This document shows, in pieces, positions 50,609-59,460 of a stretch of DNA of 64,000 nucleotides. Origin of the DNA: Actinospineispora eucalypti (GTDB lineage: Bacteria > Actinomycetota > Actinomycetes > Mycobacteriales > Pseudonocardiaceae); contig JACHMT010000002.1 in NCBI GenBank assembly GCA_014208095.1, forward strand, positions 496,001-560,000, written 5' to 3'. The notes under the pieces were generated by a model. It made no database searches. It was not told where the DNA came from and saw nothing but the letters and a program-made list of their open reading frames with translations. Position numbers and translations under genes: made by a program. Position 1 is the first letter of the stretch, and each line of letters starts with the position of its first letter.

Positions 50609-51586
50609 ATGGCCGAGGTGGAACCAGCGGTTGGGCGAATAGCGCAGATCTGGCGCTACCCGGTCAAGTCCATGACCGGCGAGCGCATCACCGCCTCCGA
50701 CGTCGGCCCGCTGGGCCTGCACGCCGACCGCATGTGGGCCGTGCGCGATCTGGAGTTGGGCGCCACCACCGGCGCGAAGCGCCTGCCCGCGCTGCTCCGC
50801 TGCACTGCGCGGTTCACCGCCGAGCCGCCCCGCGGCGCCGGCCCCGCCAACGCGCCCGAAGTGGTCATCGCGCTGCCGTGCGGCGAAGAGGTCTCCAGCT
50901 CCGACCCGTCCGTGCACGCGCGGCTGTCCGAGTTCGTCCAGCGAGAAGTGCGGCTGTGCCCGCTGCCCCCGGTGAGCGACCGCAAGCAGTACCGAGGCCC
51001 GATGCTGACCAGGGCGGACGCTCGTCGCATGATGGGCGTCGACCCCGGCGAGCCGCTGCCCGACATCTCCATGTTCCCGGTGCGCAAGCTCGCCGAACTG
51101 TCCCGGTACGTGACGCCGGTGGGCAGCTACGCCGACGTGTACCCGGTGCACCTGATGACCTTCGCCAGCCTGCGCACCATGGCGCGCCGAAGCCCGGGCA
51201 CCGACTTCGACGTGCGGCGGTTCCGCCCGACGGTGGTCGTGGAGGCGGTCGGCGACGGCGAGTTCCCGGAGTGGGAATGGTGCGGCGGCACGCTGGTTTC
51301 GCCCCACGCCGAGCTGACCGCCGACGTCCCCACCATCCGCTGCGTGATGCCGACCCTCGAGCAGCCCGGGCTGCCCCGCGACCCCGAGGTGACCCGGTCC
51401 GTGTCCCGACATGCCCGGCGTTGTCTCGGCGTGTACGGCACGGTCGGCAAACCCGGCCGGATCGCCGAGGGCGACCGGCTGGAGCTGCGCCCGCCCCGGC
51501 ACCGGCCGGTGGCCGAGGGCGCCGGTGCCCGCGCCCGGCGGCTGCTGGTCAAGGCGGGCAACCTGGCGATGCCGAAGGGGAAGTGA
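50609..51586 (+). CDS. MOSC domain-containing protein
   Basis: The 325-residue protein has an N-terminal MOSC_N beta-barrel (IAQIWRYPVKSMTGERI, with GPLGLHADRMWAVRD near residue 35) and a MOSC domain in the second half (VYPVHLMTFASLRTMARRSPGTDFDVRRFRPTVVV near 180). These are the C-terminal molybdenum-cofactor-sulfurase-type modules that bind Moco or reduce N-hydroxylated compounds. The typical cysteine ligand appears in TIRCVMPTLEQPG near 250. The APC permease gene follows 32 nt downstream. Confidence 0.88.
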   Translation: MAEVEPAVGRIAQIWRYPVKSMTGERITASDVGPLGLHADRMWAVRDLELGATTGAKRLPALLRCTARFTAEPPRGAGPANAPEVVIALPCGEEVSSSDPSVHARLSEFVQREVRLCPLPPVSDRKQYRGPMLTRADARRMMGVDPGEPLPDISMFPVRKLAELSRYVTPVGSYADVYPVHLMTFASLRTMARRSPGTDFDVRRFRPTVVVEAVGDGEFPEWEWCGGTLVSPHAELTADVPTIRCVMPTLEQPGLPRDPEVTRSVSRHARRCLGVYGTVGKPGRIAEGDRLELRPPRHRPVAEGAGARARRLLVKAGNLAMPKGK

Positions 51587-51618
51587 CACGCCCACGGGGC
51601 GTGGTTGGAGGGGGACGC

Positions 51619-52989
51619 ATGAGTGGGGATTCCGACCTGCACAGATCGCTGAGCAGGCGGCAGATGGTGATGCTCGGGCTGGGCTCGGCGCTGGGCACCG
51701 GGCTGTTCCTGGGCGCCGGCTCGTCCATCGCCATCGCCGGGCCCGCGGTGATCCTGAGCTACCTGGTCGGCGGGCTGCTCGCCTCGGCGGTCGCGTTCGC
51801 GCTGGCCGAGATGGTCAGCGCCCAGCCGGTGCGCGGCACGTTCGGCACCGTCGCGGCGCGTTACCTCGGGCCGTTCGCCGGCTTCTCGGTGCGCTGGATC
51901 TACTGGTTCGCCACCGTGGTGGCCATCGGCAGTGAGGTCGTCGCGGCCGCCATCTACCTGCGGTTCTGGTGGCCGGCGGTGCCGGTGTGGCTGGGTGTCC
52001 TGGTCTTCTCCGCGCTGATCGTGGCGGTGAACCTGACCAACGTGCGCACCTTCGGCACCACCGAGGCGGTGCTGGCCGGGGTCAAGGTCCTGGCGGTGCT
52101 GGTGTTCATCGTGATCGGCCTGCTGCTGATCGTGTTCGGGCTGCCGGGCCAGGCCCCGACCGGGGTGGCCAACTGGACCGCGCACGGCGGCTTCCTGCCG
52201 TTCGGCGCCTCGGCCATCTGGCTGGTCATGGCGGTGGTGCTGTTCAGCTACGCGGGCATCGAGCTGGTCGCGATCAGTGCCGCCGAGGCCCGCGAGCCCG
52301 GGCCGGCGGTCCGCGCGGCGATGCGGTCCATGATGATCCGGCTGGGCCTGTTCTACCTGCTGGCCGTCGCGGTCATGCTGGCGGTGCGGCCGTGGACCGA
52401 GCTGAGCCAGGCGCACGGCGTGCGGGCCAGCCCGTTCGTCGCCATGTTCGCCGCCGCCGGCATCCCGGCCGCCGCCACGATCACCAACTTCGTCGTGCTG
52501 CTCACCGCACTGTCGGCCGCCAACGCCAACCTGTACGCGGCGACCCGGATGCTGCACTCGCTCGGCCACGACCGGCTGGCGCCGAGTGGGTTGAGCGCGG
52601 TGACGGCGGCCGGCCAGCCGCGCCGGGCGGCGCTCGCCTCGGCGGCCGGGCTGCTGGTCGCGGCGGGGTTCGCCGCGTACTCGCCGTCCGGGGTGTTCGG
52701 GGTGCTCATCTCGCTGGCCGGGTTCACCGTGATCGCGGTGTGGCTGATCAGCCTGGCCACGCTGCTGGTGTTCCGGCGCGACCCGGACCGGGGCAAGTCC
52801 AGCACCCGGCTGCGGGGCGGCCCGGTCACCCCGGTGCTGGCCATCCTGGCGCTGCTGTCGGTGTACGCCACCGGGCTGTACGTGTCCGACATGCGGATCG
52901 CCTGTCTGGTCGGGGTGCCGTTCCTGCTGCTGGTCGGCGCGGTCTACGCGCTGTTCTTCCGCCGCCGGACGGCGCGCGTCGCCTCCTGA
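51619..52989 (+). CDS. APC family amino acid permease
   Basis: The 456-residue membrane protein has 12 hydrophobic segments with APC features: RRQMVMLGLGSALGTGLFLGAG at residues 12-33 (the TM1 consensus region), GPAVILSYLVGGLLAS near 40, and FSYAGIELVAISAAEAREPG near 214-233. It probably imports an amino acid or amine with protons. ATG 51619 follows TTGGAGGGGGACGC. It is co-oriented with the MOSC gene, so the two may form an operon, and ends 7 nt before the convergent epimerase gene. Confidence 0.92.
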   Translation: MSGDSDLHRSLSRRQMVMLGLGSALGTGLFLGAGSSIAIAGPAVILSYLVGGLLASAVAFALAEMVSAQPVRGTFGTVAARYLGPFAGFSVRWIYWFATVVAIGSEVVAAAIYLRFWWPAVPVWLGVLVFSALIVAVNLTNVRTFGTTEAVLAGVKVLAVLVFIVIGLLLIVFGLPGQAPTGVANWTAHGGFLPFGASAIWLVMAVVLFSYAGIELVAISAAEAREPGPAVRAAMRSMMIRLGLFYLLAVAVMLAVRPWTELSQAHGVRASPFVAMFAAAGIPAAATITNFVVLLTALSAANANLYAATRMLHSLGHDRLAPSGLSAVTAAGQPRRAALASAAGLLVAAGFAAYSPSGVFGVLISLAGFTVIAVWLISLATLLVFRRDPDRGKSSTRLRGGPVTPVLAILALLSVYATGLYVSDMRIACLVGVPFLLLVGAVYALFFRRRTARVAS

Positions 52990-52996
52990 GCGGCGG

Positions 52997-53887
52997 TCAC
53001 CCGTCGTTGAGGGCGTGGCGCACCGAGGTGGGCAGGTCCGGGTGCTCGAACCGGAAACCCGCGTCCAGCAGGCGCCTCGGCACCACGCGCAGGCTGGCCA
53101 GCACCTCCGCCGCCATCTGGCCCATGAGCAGCCGCAACAACGGAGTCGGATAGCGCAGGGCGGCCGGGCGGTGCAGTGCGGCGGCCAGCTCCCGGGCGAA
53201 GTCGCCGCTGCGCGCCGGAGCCGGGGCGACCACGTTGTACGGGCCGCCCGCATCGGGCAGCTCGGCCAGGAACCGGACGGCCCGGACCACGTCGGTGAGC
53301 GTCACACAGCTCCAGAACTCCCGCCCGCTGCCGAGCGGCCCACCGAGGCCGAACCGGAACTGGGACAACAACGGCGGGAGCAACCCGCCCTGGCGGGACA
53401 ACACCAGGCCGACCCTCAGCCGGCCGACCGGGATGGGCAGGCCCTCGGTCTCCCGGTCCCAGGCGTGCGTCACCTCGGGCAGGAACCCGTCGTGACCGGG
53501 CTCGGCGTCCTCGTCCAGCTCGGTGTCACCCCGGTCCACCCCGTAGTAGCGGATGCCGGACATGGCCAGCAGGCGACCCGGCGGGCGTTCGGCGGCGGTG
53601 ATCATCTCGGCCAGGGTGCGCGCCGAGCCGACCCGGCTGTCCATCACCTGGCGCTTGTAGCCCGCGGTCCAGCGGCGGTCGGCGAGGCCGGCCCCGGCCA
53701 GGTTGATCACCAGGTCCGCGCCGCTGACCAGATCGGGGTCGGCACCGCCGGTCGGGTCCCAGCGGCGCTCGTCGGGGGCGGCCGGGGCCCGCCGGACCAG
53801 CCGGGTGACCGTGTGGCCGTCCCGCCGGAAGTCCGCGCACAGCGCCCGCCCGATCATGCCGCTGGCCCCGGTGATCACGATCTTCAT
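52997..53887 (-). CDS. TIGR01777 family epimerase (SDR, YfcH/SulA-like)
   Basis: The 296-residue protein begins with an extended-SDR Rossmann fold MKIVITGASGMIGRAL and has LVINLAGAGLADRRWT near residue 60, SRVGSARTLAEMI near 86 and MSGIRYYGVDRGDTELDEDA near 110, the pattern of the TIGR01777 family. A C-terminal DUF1731-like segment is present. The tyrosine of the YxxxK site is replaced here by IRYYG. Substrate unknown; members occur near the cell-division region in some bacteria. ATG 53887 follows GGGAGGCGGC; GTG 53890 is an alternative. Confidence 0.9.
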   Translation of the reverse strand: MKIVITGASGMIGRALCADFRRDGHTVTRLVRRAPAAPDERRWDPTGGADPDLVSGADLVINLAGAGLADRRWTAGYKRQVMDSRVGSARTLAEMITAAERPPGRLLAMSGIRYYGVDRGDTELDEDAEPGHDGFLPEVTHAWDRETEGLPIPVGRLRVGLVLSRQGGLLPPLLSQFRFGLGGPLGSGREFWSCVTLTDVVRAVRFLAELPDAGGPYNVVAPAPARSGDFARELAAALHRPAALRYPTPLLRLLMGQMAAEVLASLRVVPRRLLDAGFRFEHPDLPTSVRHALNDG

Positions 53888-53942
53888 CACGCCGCCTCCC
53901 GTTCCGGAGCATAGGCGCCCGCCGGCTCACTAAGGTGATCGG

Positions 53943-55631
53943 GTGATGGCTGAGAGTGACCGGCAACGCTCGCGTTTCGTGGTGTGCGGGGAGAACCCGT
54001 TGGCGTTCCGGCTGGCCGCCGCGTTGGCGGAGCAACGGGGCGCCGAGGTGACCGTGGTCGTGCGCAACCGGGGCACCGAGGTGAGCACCCGGATCGCCGA
54101 GCTGCCGGTCAGGCTGATCGAGCAGCCCAAGCTCTCGGCCAACGCGCTGCGGGCCGCCGGGGTAGAGCACGCCGACGCGCTGGCCCTGGTGGACCAGGAC
54201 GACGTCGGCAACATCCACGCCGCGCTGCAGGCCCAGGAGCTGAACCCGAACCTGCGCCTGGTCATCCGGTTCTTCAACATGGGCCTGGGCTACCGGATCC
54301 GCGCGCTGTTCAAGGGCAGCGTGGTGCTGTCCGACTCGGCCACCGCGGCGCCGTTCCTGGTCGCCGCCGCGCTGGGCGAGGTGGCCCCCAGCCACGCCCG
54401 GCTGCCCGGCCGGCCGGTGCGCACGGCGTACGTGGCCCGCCGGGCCGAGGTGCCGGCCAAGCGGGTGATCTGCGGCCTGGCCATCACCGACGGCGAGGCC
54501 GACCCGGTCCGGCTGCCCGCCGACGAAGGCGCCGCCGACCTGGTCCTGGCCCTGGGCGAGGGCGCGGACCCTTCGCGCCGGTGGCGGGTCCGGCGGCGAG
54601 CCCGCGACCTGCTGACCACCACCTGGGCCTGGCTGAAGGTGGTGCTCAACCGCAGCCTGGTGATGGCCACCCTGCTGATGATCGGCCTGCTGGTGGTCGG
54701 CACCGCCCTGTTCGCCGGGCTGGCCGGGCACTCCTGGGCCAACTCGGTGTACCTGACCGTGCTGGACGTGGCCGGCGCGGCTGATCCGGAGCTGCGGCTG
54801 AGCGCGGTGGAGAAGATCATCCAGGCGGCCATCACGGTGATCGGCATCGCGGTGGTCCCGGTGGCCACCGCCGCCGTGGTGGACAGCGTGGTGCGGGCCC
54901 GGCTCTCACTGGCGTCCGGGCGGCCGGGTCCGATGGCCGGTCACGTCGTCGTGGTCGGGCTGGGCAACGTGGGCTCCCGGATCACCGGCGCGCTGCACGA
55001 CCTCGGCGTGCCCGTGGTGGGCGTGGAGCTGCGGGAGGAGGCGGTGGGCGTGCGCGCCGCCCGCGCACTCGACATACCGGTGGTGCTGGGCAACGCCAGC
55101 CAGTGGGAGATCCTGCGCGAGGCCCAGGTGCAGACCAGCCGCGCGCTGGTCGCGGTGACCAACGACGACGTGATCAACCTGGAGGCGGCGCTGCACGGCC
55201 TGGCCATGCGCAAGGACCTGCGCGTGGTGCTGCGGCTGTTCGACGACGACCTGGCGGAGCGGGTGCGGGACTTCGGCATCGCCGCATCACACAGCGTGTC
55301 CTTCCTCGCCGCGCCGGCGTTCGCGGCGGCCATGATGCAGCGGGAGGTGCTGGCCACCATCCCGATCGGCCGGCGGGTGCTGCTGTTGTCAGACCTGCCG
55401 GTGCTGCCCGGCGCCACGATGGTCGGCAAGCCGCTGGGCGAGCTGAGCGAACCCACCGTGGTGCGCGTGCTGGGCCTGCAACGCGGCGGGGACATGCCGC
55501 TCGAGCTGCCCCCGCCGGCGGGCTACGAGGTGGCCGGCGGCGACCGGCTGCTGGTGGTCGCCACCCGCGGCGGCCTCACCCGGTTCCTCGCCGACGCCGG
55601 CACCGGCCGCCGCGCCCCCGAGCCGACCTGA
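53943..55631 (+). CDS. Two-RCK (TrkA-N) membrane protein with a degenerate K+ channel pore
   Basis: The 562-residue protein has an N-terminal TrkA-N Rossmann domain (RFVVCGENPLAFRLAAALAEQ), two membrane helices near residues 230-260 and 290-325, then a second TrkA-N domain (HVVVVGLGNVGSRITGALHDLG near 335) and a TrkA-C domain. Between the helices lies the pore loop SWANSVYLTVLDVAGAAD, where a potassium channel would have TxGYGD. The selectivity filter is absent, so ordinary potassium conduction is unlikely. GTG 53943 or ATG 53946 is the start, after AAGGTGATC. Confidence 0.85.
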   Translation: MMAESDRQRSRFVVCGENPLAFRLAAALAEQRGAEVTVVVRNRGTEVSTRIAELPVRLIEQPKLSANALRAAGVEHADALALVDQDDVGNIHAALQAQELNPNLRLVIRFFNMGLGYRIRALFKGSVVLSDSATAAPFLVAAALGEVAPSHARLPGRPVRTAYVARRAEVPAKRVICGLAITDGEADPVRLPADEGAADLVLALGEGADPSRRWRVRRRARDLLTTTWAWLKVVLNRSLVMATLLMIGLLVVGTALFAGLAGHSWANSVYLTVLDVAGAADPELRLSAVEKIIQAAITVIGIAVVPVATAAVVDSVVRARLSLASGRPGPMAGHVVVVGLGNVGSRITGALHDLGVPVVGVELREEAVGVRAARALDIPVVLGNASQWEILREAQVQTSRALVAVTNDDVINLEAALHGLAMRKDLRVVLRLFDDDLAERVRDFGIAASHSVSFLAAPAFAAAMMQREVLATIPIGRRVLLLSDLPVLPGATMVGKPLGELSEPTVVRVLGLQRGGDMPLELPPPAGYEVAGGDRLLVVATRGGLTRFLADAGTGRRAPEPT

Positions 55632-55634
55632 CGT

Positions 55635-56417
55635 TCACACCGCGGCGGACTGGCCCGGGGTGAGCGCGATGACCCGGTCACCGACGCCCCGGCCCTCGGC
55701 GAAAGCCTTCATGCTCTTCGTGGTCTGGGAGAAGTGGGCCCATGAGTCCGCATGGACCGGCACGATCGTCGCCCCGGCCAGGACCTCGGCGGCCTCGGTG
55801 GCCGTCTCGTCGCTGAAGGTGACGTAGTCGGGACCGAGCACGGGGAAGCTCGGCCCGCCGGCGAACAACAGCGCGATCTCGATGTGCGGGAACCGCCCGG
55901 CGACCTCTCGGACGATCTCCACGTCGGAGTTGTCACCGGACACGTAGATCGTCTTCTCGCCGGGGGACTCGATCACGAAGCCGATGACCGGGCCGATGGC
56001 CTGCCAGACCCCCTCGGGACCGTGGTGCGCCGGAACCGCGGTGACCGTGACGACCCGGCCGTCGGGCGAGGTCACGGTGCGGGACTCCCACTCCGCCAGC
56101 GCCTGGGCCCCGGGGATGATCGCCGCCACGACGTCGGTGGTGAAGACGTGCGGGACCCGCGCGGCGAACTCCCGGCCGGCCGCGTCCAGGTTGTCCCAGT
56201 GCTCGTGGGAGGCGAGCACCACGTGGACCTCACCGAGCTGTGCGGGCTCGATGGCCGGCGATGTGGTCTTGACCAGCGTCACACCCTCGTGGCCGGTCCG
56301 GTCCGGGCCGTAGGACGTCGGCCCGTCGAACGTGGGATCGGTGAGGATGCGCAGCCCGGCGTACTCGATCAACGCGGTAGGCCCGCCGATCAAGGTGATG
56401 GGAACGGTCGAGGTCAT
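55635..56417 (-). CDS. MBL-fold metal-dependent hydrolase (UlaG-like)
   Basis: The 260-residue protein has the metallo-beta-lactamase metal motif VLASHEHWDNLDA near residue 70 (HxHxDxxD with Trp), AVPAHHGPEG near 127, YVSGDNSDVEIV near 155 and IVPVHADSWAHF near 217. Group members hydrolyse phosphodiester or lactone bonds; the substrate is unknown. ATG 56417 follows GGAGGC. It is 39 nt downstream of the HxlR gene, in the same direction, so it may belong to the PAS-HxlR transcript. Confidence 0.87.
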   Translation of the reverse strand: MTSTVPITLIGGPTALIEYAGLRILTDPTFDGPTSYGPDRTGHEGVTLVKTTSPAIEPAQLGEVHVVLASHEHWDNLDAAGREFAARVPHVFTTDVVAAIIPGAQALAEWESRTVTSPDGRVVTVTAVPAHHGPEGVWQAIGPVIGFVIESPGEKTIYVSGDNSDVEIVREVAGRFPHIEIALLFAGGPSFPVLGPDYVTFSDETATEAAEVLAGATIVPVHADSWAHFSQTTKSMKAFAEGRGVGDRVIALTPGQSAAV

Positions 56418-56456
56418 GCCTCCGATACAACCTCGGCGCGGGGCACCGGGAAAGTT

Positions 56457-57191
56457 CTAGCTTTGAACCGGTCCCGGACCGCGGACCGCCGGGCGGTTGG
56501 GGAACCAGGTCGGGAACCGCCGGGCGTACTCCACGGGTCCTTCGAAGGTGATGTCGCGGCGGGCGATGGCGTCACGGCAGGTGCGCCGGCCCCAGTGCAG
56601 GTCGCTGAGGATCGCCGGCGACGACCGCACGACCAGGTCCGAGCAGCCCAGCTCGCTGCCGAGGCAGGCCCGGACACCGGTCCGGTCGACCCGCAGCCAG
56701 GCCGAGCGCTCCTCGGAGTCGGAGAAGAACTGGATGCTAATCTTCCCGTCGGGGAGCAGCGAACGCTCGATGCTGCCCTGTGCGCTCCGCAGAAACGAGA
56801 ACGCGCTGCTCCGGTCGTCCGGGTCGGACGAGAGCCGCCACGTCAGCGCCCAGTCACCCAGCGCCCGGAGCACCGGTTCCAGGCCCCGGCCGGCGTCGGT
56901 CAGTGCGTACGCGTGCTTCGCCCGGCCGTCGGTGTCGGCGATACCTTTCCGGTCCACGATGCCGAGCCGCTCGAGATACCGCAGACGGGACGCGAGCAGG
57001 CTCCGCGAGAGACCGGGCAGAGCGTCCCGGATCTCCCCGAATCGCGTGTTGCCCACGCCGAGCTCACGGACGATGAGCAGTGACCAACGGTCCCCGAGCA
57101 GGCGGATGGCGGTCGAGACCTCGCAGTAGTCCGCGTTCGGCGGCAAACCGGGCTCGAGGATCTCGGACGGGGATCGCGCTTCGAAGGTCAC
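56457..57191 (-). CDS. HxlR family regulator with a C-terminal SCP2-like domain
   Basis: The 244-residue protein has an HxlR winged helix: YCEVSTAIRLLGDRWSLLIVRELGVGNTRFGEIRDALPGLSRSLLASRLRYLERLGIV near residues 22-80. Its C-terminal half (about residues 135-240, with SDLVVRSSPAILSDLHWGRRTC and ITFEGPVEYARRFPTWF) resembles a sterol-carrier-type ligand pocket, an unusual add-on that could sense a hydrophobic molecule. GTG 57191 follows GTGGAG by 5 nt and lies 2 nt after the PAS gene stop, so they are co-translated. Confidence 0.85.
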   Translation of the reverse strand: MTFEARSPSEILEPGLPPNADYCEVSTAIRLLGDRWSLLIVRELGVGNTRFGEIRDALPGLSRSLLASRLRYLERLGIVDRKGIADTDGRAKHAYALTDAGRGLEPVLRALGDWALTWRLSSDPDDRSSAFSFLRSAQGSIERSLLPDGKISIQFFSDSEERSAWLRVDRTGVRACLGSELGCSDLVVRSSPAILSDLHWGRRTCRDAIARRDITFEGPVEYARRFPTWFPNRPAVRGPGPVQS

Positions 57192-57193
57192 GG

Positions 57194-57595
57194 CTACTCC
57201 ACTGCTGAGGCGGTCACGTCCTCCACTCCATGAATGATGTACCGCACGTTCCCCTCGGCGTCGAACACCGGCTCGTTCAGCGGCCTCCAGTAACGCTCCC
57301 GGAAGACGCCGTCCGCGTCCGCGATGTCGTATCGCACGATCGGCAGGCGATGGCCCTTCTTCTCGGACAGGACGCGCTCGAAGCCGGCGAGCATGACCGC
57401 GTTGCCCGAGGCATCCGGGTCGTCGGGGTTGTCCGGGAACGCTTCGAACTGGTTCTTTCCCAGCACCTCGTCGCGGGATCGGCCGACCGCCGCGAGAAGC
57501 CCGTCGGTGATCGCGACGATGTTCCAGTCGAGGTCGTACGCCGCGTACTGCCCGGGAATGGCGTTGAAGATCCGCTCCAGGTCCGCCGCTTCCAC
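57194..57595 (-). CDS. Stand-alone PAS domain protein
   Basis: The 133-residue protein is a single PAS fold: IFNAIPGQYAAYDLDWNIVAITDGLLAAVGRSRDEVLGKNQFEAFPDN, then a second half with RYDIADADGVFRERYW and YIIHGVEDVTASA. It has no kinase, cyclase or DNA-binding domain, so it may act as a sensor partner of the HxlR protein encoded 2 nt downstream. The conserved cysteine or histidine for flavin or heme binding is not obvious. GTG 57595 follows GGAGGG. Divergent from the SDR gene. Confidence 0.85.
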   Translation of the reverse strand: MEAADLERIFNAIPGQYAAYDLDWNIVAITDGLLAAVGRSRDEVLGKNQFEAFPDNPDDPDASGNAVMLAGFERVLSEKKGHRLPIVRYDIADADGVFRERYWRPLNEPVFDAEGNVRYIIHGVEDVTASAVE

Positions 57596-57683
57596 CGGCC
57601 CTCCAGAGATTCGTGAACTGGCCCGCCCGCAGTCTCGCCCCGCGCACGGGTGCCCGACCAGTCCAAAACCTGAACCATTGGCG

Positions 57684-57706
57684 AGCGGCCAACATCAACG
57701 GCCGCT
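57684..57706. promoter_or_regulatory. Operator between the PAS-HxlR and SDR genes
   Basis: AGCGGCC-aacatcaac-GGCCGCT has perfect 7-bp arms and a 9-nt spacer and lies near the middle of the 154-nt divergent gap. HxlR-type regulators usually bind such divergent promoter sites. Confidence 0.55.
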
Positions 57707-57749
57707 AGTTTTCGACCGGGAAGCCTTATCGAACGAGGAGGGGAACCGG

Positions 57750-58574
57750 ATGACCGAACGGTTGGACGGCAAGGTTGCACTGATCACCGGGGCGGCCCGG
57801 GGTCAGGGCCGCAGCCATGCGGTCACCCTGGCCGGGCTGGGCGCCGACGTGATCGCGGTGGACATCTGCGCGCAGATCGACACCGTCGCTTACCCGATGG
57901 CGACCAAGGAGGACCTGGCCCAGACCGTCGCCGAGGTGGAGGCCTTGGACCGGCGGATCGTGGCGGCCGAGGTGGACGTGCGAGACGGCGAGGCGCTGCG
58001 CGCGGCGGTCGACGAGGGCGTCGCCGAGCTGGGCGGGGTGGACATCGTGCTGGCCAACGCCGCCATCGCCTCGCTGGGCAACAACTCGGACGACGCCTCG
58101 CGGATCTTCCAGGCCACGCTCGACGTGAACCTGACCGGGGTGTGGCACACCGTGCACGCCGCCGCGCCATTCATGATCGAGCAGGGCAGGGGAGGGGCGA
58201 TCGTGCTGACCAGTTCCACCCAGGGGCTCAGCGGCCGGGGCGGCGACGGGTCGCCCGCGCTGGAGGCCTACTGCGCCAGCAAGCACGCGGTGGTCGGCCT
58301 GATGCGCAGCTGGGCGAACTGGCTGGCGCCGCACCGGATCCGGGTCAACACCGTGCACCCCACCGGCGTGAACACCCCGATGGTGCACAACGACGCGATG
58401 CGCCGGCACGCGGAGGAGCACCCCAGCATGATCGCCGCGATGACCAACCTGCTGCCCGTGGAGATCGTGGAGCCGGTGGACATCAGCAACGCGGTGGCCT
58501 GGCTGGTGTCCGACGCGGCCCGCTACGTCACCGGCGTGACCCTGCCGGTGGACGCCGGGTTCAGCGTCCGATAG
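57750..58574 (+). CDS. Mycofactocin-coupled SDR family oxidoreductase
   Basis: The 274-residue protein starts with TGAARGQGRSHAVTLAGLGADVIAVDIC at residues 14-41, with the AARGQGRSHA form and the insertion around residues 45-60 that mark the mycofactocin-associated SDR family rather than ordinary SDRs. The catalytic serine and YxxxK are in SSTQGLSGR and YCASKHA near 150-177. These enzymes hold their NAD tightly and pass electrons to mycofactocin during alcohol oxidation. ATG 57750 follows GAGGAGGGGAACC. No mycofactocin biosynthesis gene is in the window. Confidence 0.88.
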   Translation: MTERLDGKVALITGAARGQGRSHAVTLAGLGADVIAVDICAQIDTVAYPMATKEDLAQTVAEVEALDRRIVAAEVDVRDGEALRAAVDEGVAELGGVDIVLANAAIASLGNNSDDASRIFQATLDVNLTGVWHTVHAAAPFMIEQGRGGAIVLTSSTQGLSGRGGDGSPALEAYCASKHAVVGLMRSWANWLAPHRIRVNTVHPTGVNTPMVHNDAMRRHAEEHPSMIAAMTNLLPVEIVEPVDISNAVAWLVSDAARYVTGVTLPVDAGFSVR

Positions 58575-59460
58575 CCCCGCGCACCAGTTCGGCGAACCGG
58601 TCCGGCTCCTGCAGCGGGCCGAAGTGGCCGACGTCGGGCATCACGTGCAACGAGGCGCCGATCCGCTCCGCCGCCCGCCGGGTGGTCCGCCGGTGCCTCG
58701 GTTCGGACTCGCCGCCGACCACCACGGTGACCGGGCAGCCCACCGGCCGCACGTACGGCCACCACTCCGGGTTGGCCGTCGCGTACACGTCGGCCTCCAG
58801 CTCCGGTGCGCACTTGCTGACCACCGAGCCGTCCGGCTGGGCGGTGAACCCGTGCGCGAGGTAGGCGTCCAGCACCTCCGGGTGCAGCACGTTGGTCGGC
58901 GGCTTGGCGGTGGCGTGCTCCCGCGCCTCGGCCAGGTCGGCGAACCGGACCCGCCGTCGCCGGGTGCTGCGCACCATCAGCGCGCGGCGCTGCTCGTCCG
59001 CCTCCTCCACCCGCTCGACCAGCGCCGGCTCGTACAGCACCAGACCTGCGAACGTGCCCGGCCGGTCGTGCTCGGCGATCAGCATCGAGGTGGCGCCGAA
59101 CGAGTGGCCGACGCCGATCAGCGGGCCGCCCAGGTCCGTGGCGGCCACCCGCATGTCGTCGCCGAACCACTGCCAGCTCAGCGGCCCCTGCCCGGCCGGG
59201 GTGTCGCCGTGTCCGCGCAGGTCCACCGCCACCGCCCGCACCCTGTCGGCCAGCCGGGCCGCGATCGGCGCCCAGACCCGCCCGTGCATCCCGGCCGCGT
59301 GGCCGAACAACACCAAGGAGCCGGCGCCACCCAGCTCGTGCACGGCAGGTTTCGAGCGCATGCCGTGGATGATCCCAAGCCCGGCACGAAGCCGCCCGCC
59401 GAACGTCTCGTGTCGGGGCACCGGTAGGGCATCGCTGCTTACCGTCTGGTTATTAGTCAC
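58561..59460 (-). CDS. Alpha/beta hydrolase
   Basis: The 299-residue protein has the alpha/beta hydrolase fold with an oxyanion loop VLFGHAAGMHGRVW near residue 50, AVDLRGHGDT near 77, the nucleophile elbow GVGHSFGATS near 118 and the base in VGHFGPLQEP near 278. A GTG start at 59460 would give about 33 extra residues that do not fit the fold; the ATG at 59361 is a likely alternative. Substrate unknown. Its 3' end overlaps the convergent SDR gene by 14 nt. Confidence 0.85.
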   Translation of the reverse strand: MTNNQTVSSDALPVPRHETFGGRLRAGLGIIHGMRSKPAVHELGGAGSLVLFGHAAGMHGRVWAPIAARLADRVRAVAVDLRGHGDTPAGQGPLSWQWFGDDMRVAATDLGGPLIGVGHSFGATSMLIAEHDRPGTFAGLVLYEPALVERVEEADEQRRALMVRSTRRRRVRFADLAEAREHATAKPPTNVLHPEVLDAYLAHGFTAQPDGSVVSKCAPELEADVYATANPEWWPYVRPVGCPVTVVVGGESEPRHRRTTRRAAERIGASLHVMPDVGHFGPLQEPDRFAELVRGAIGR

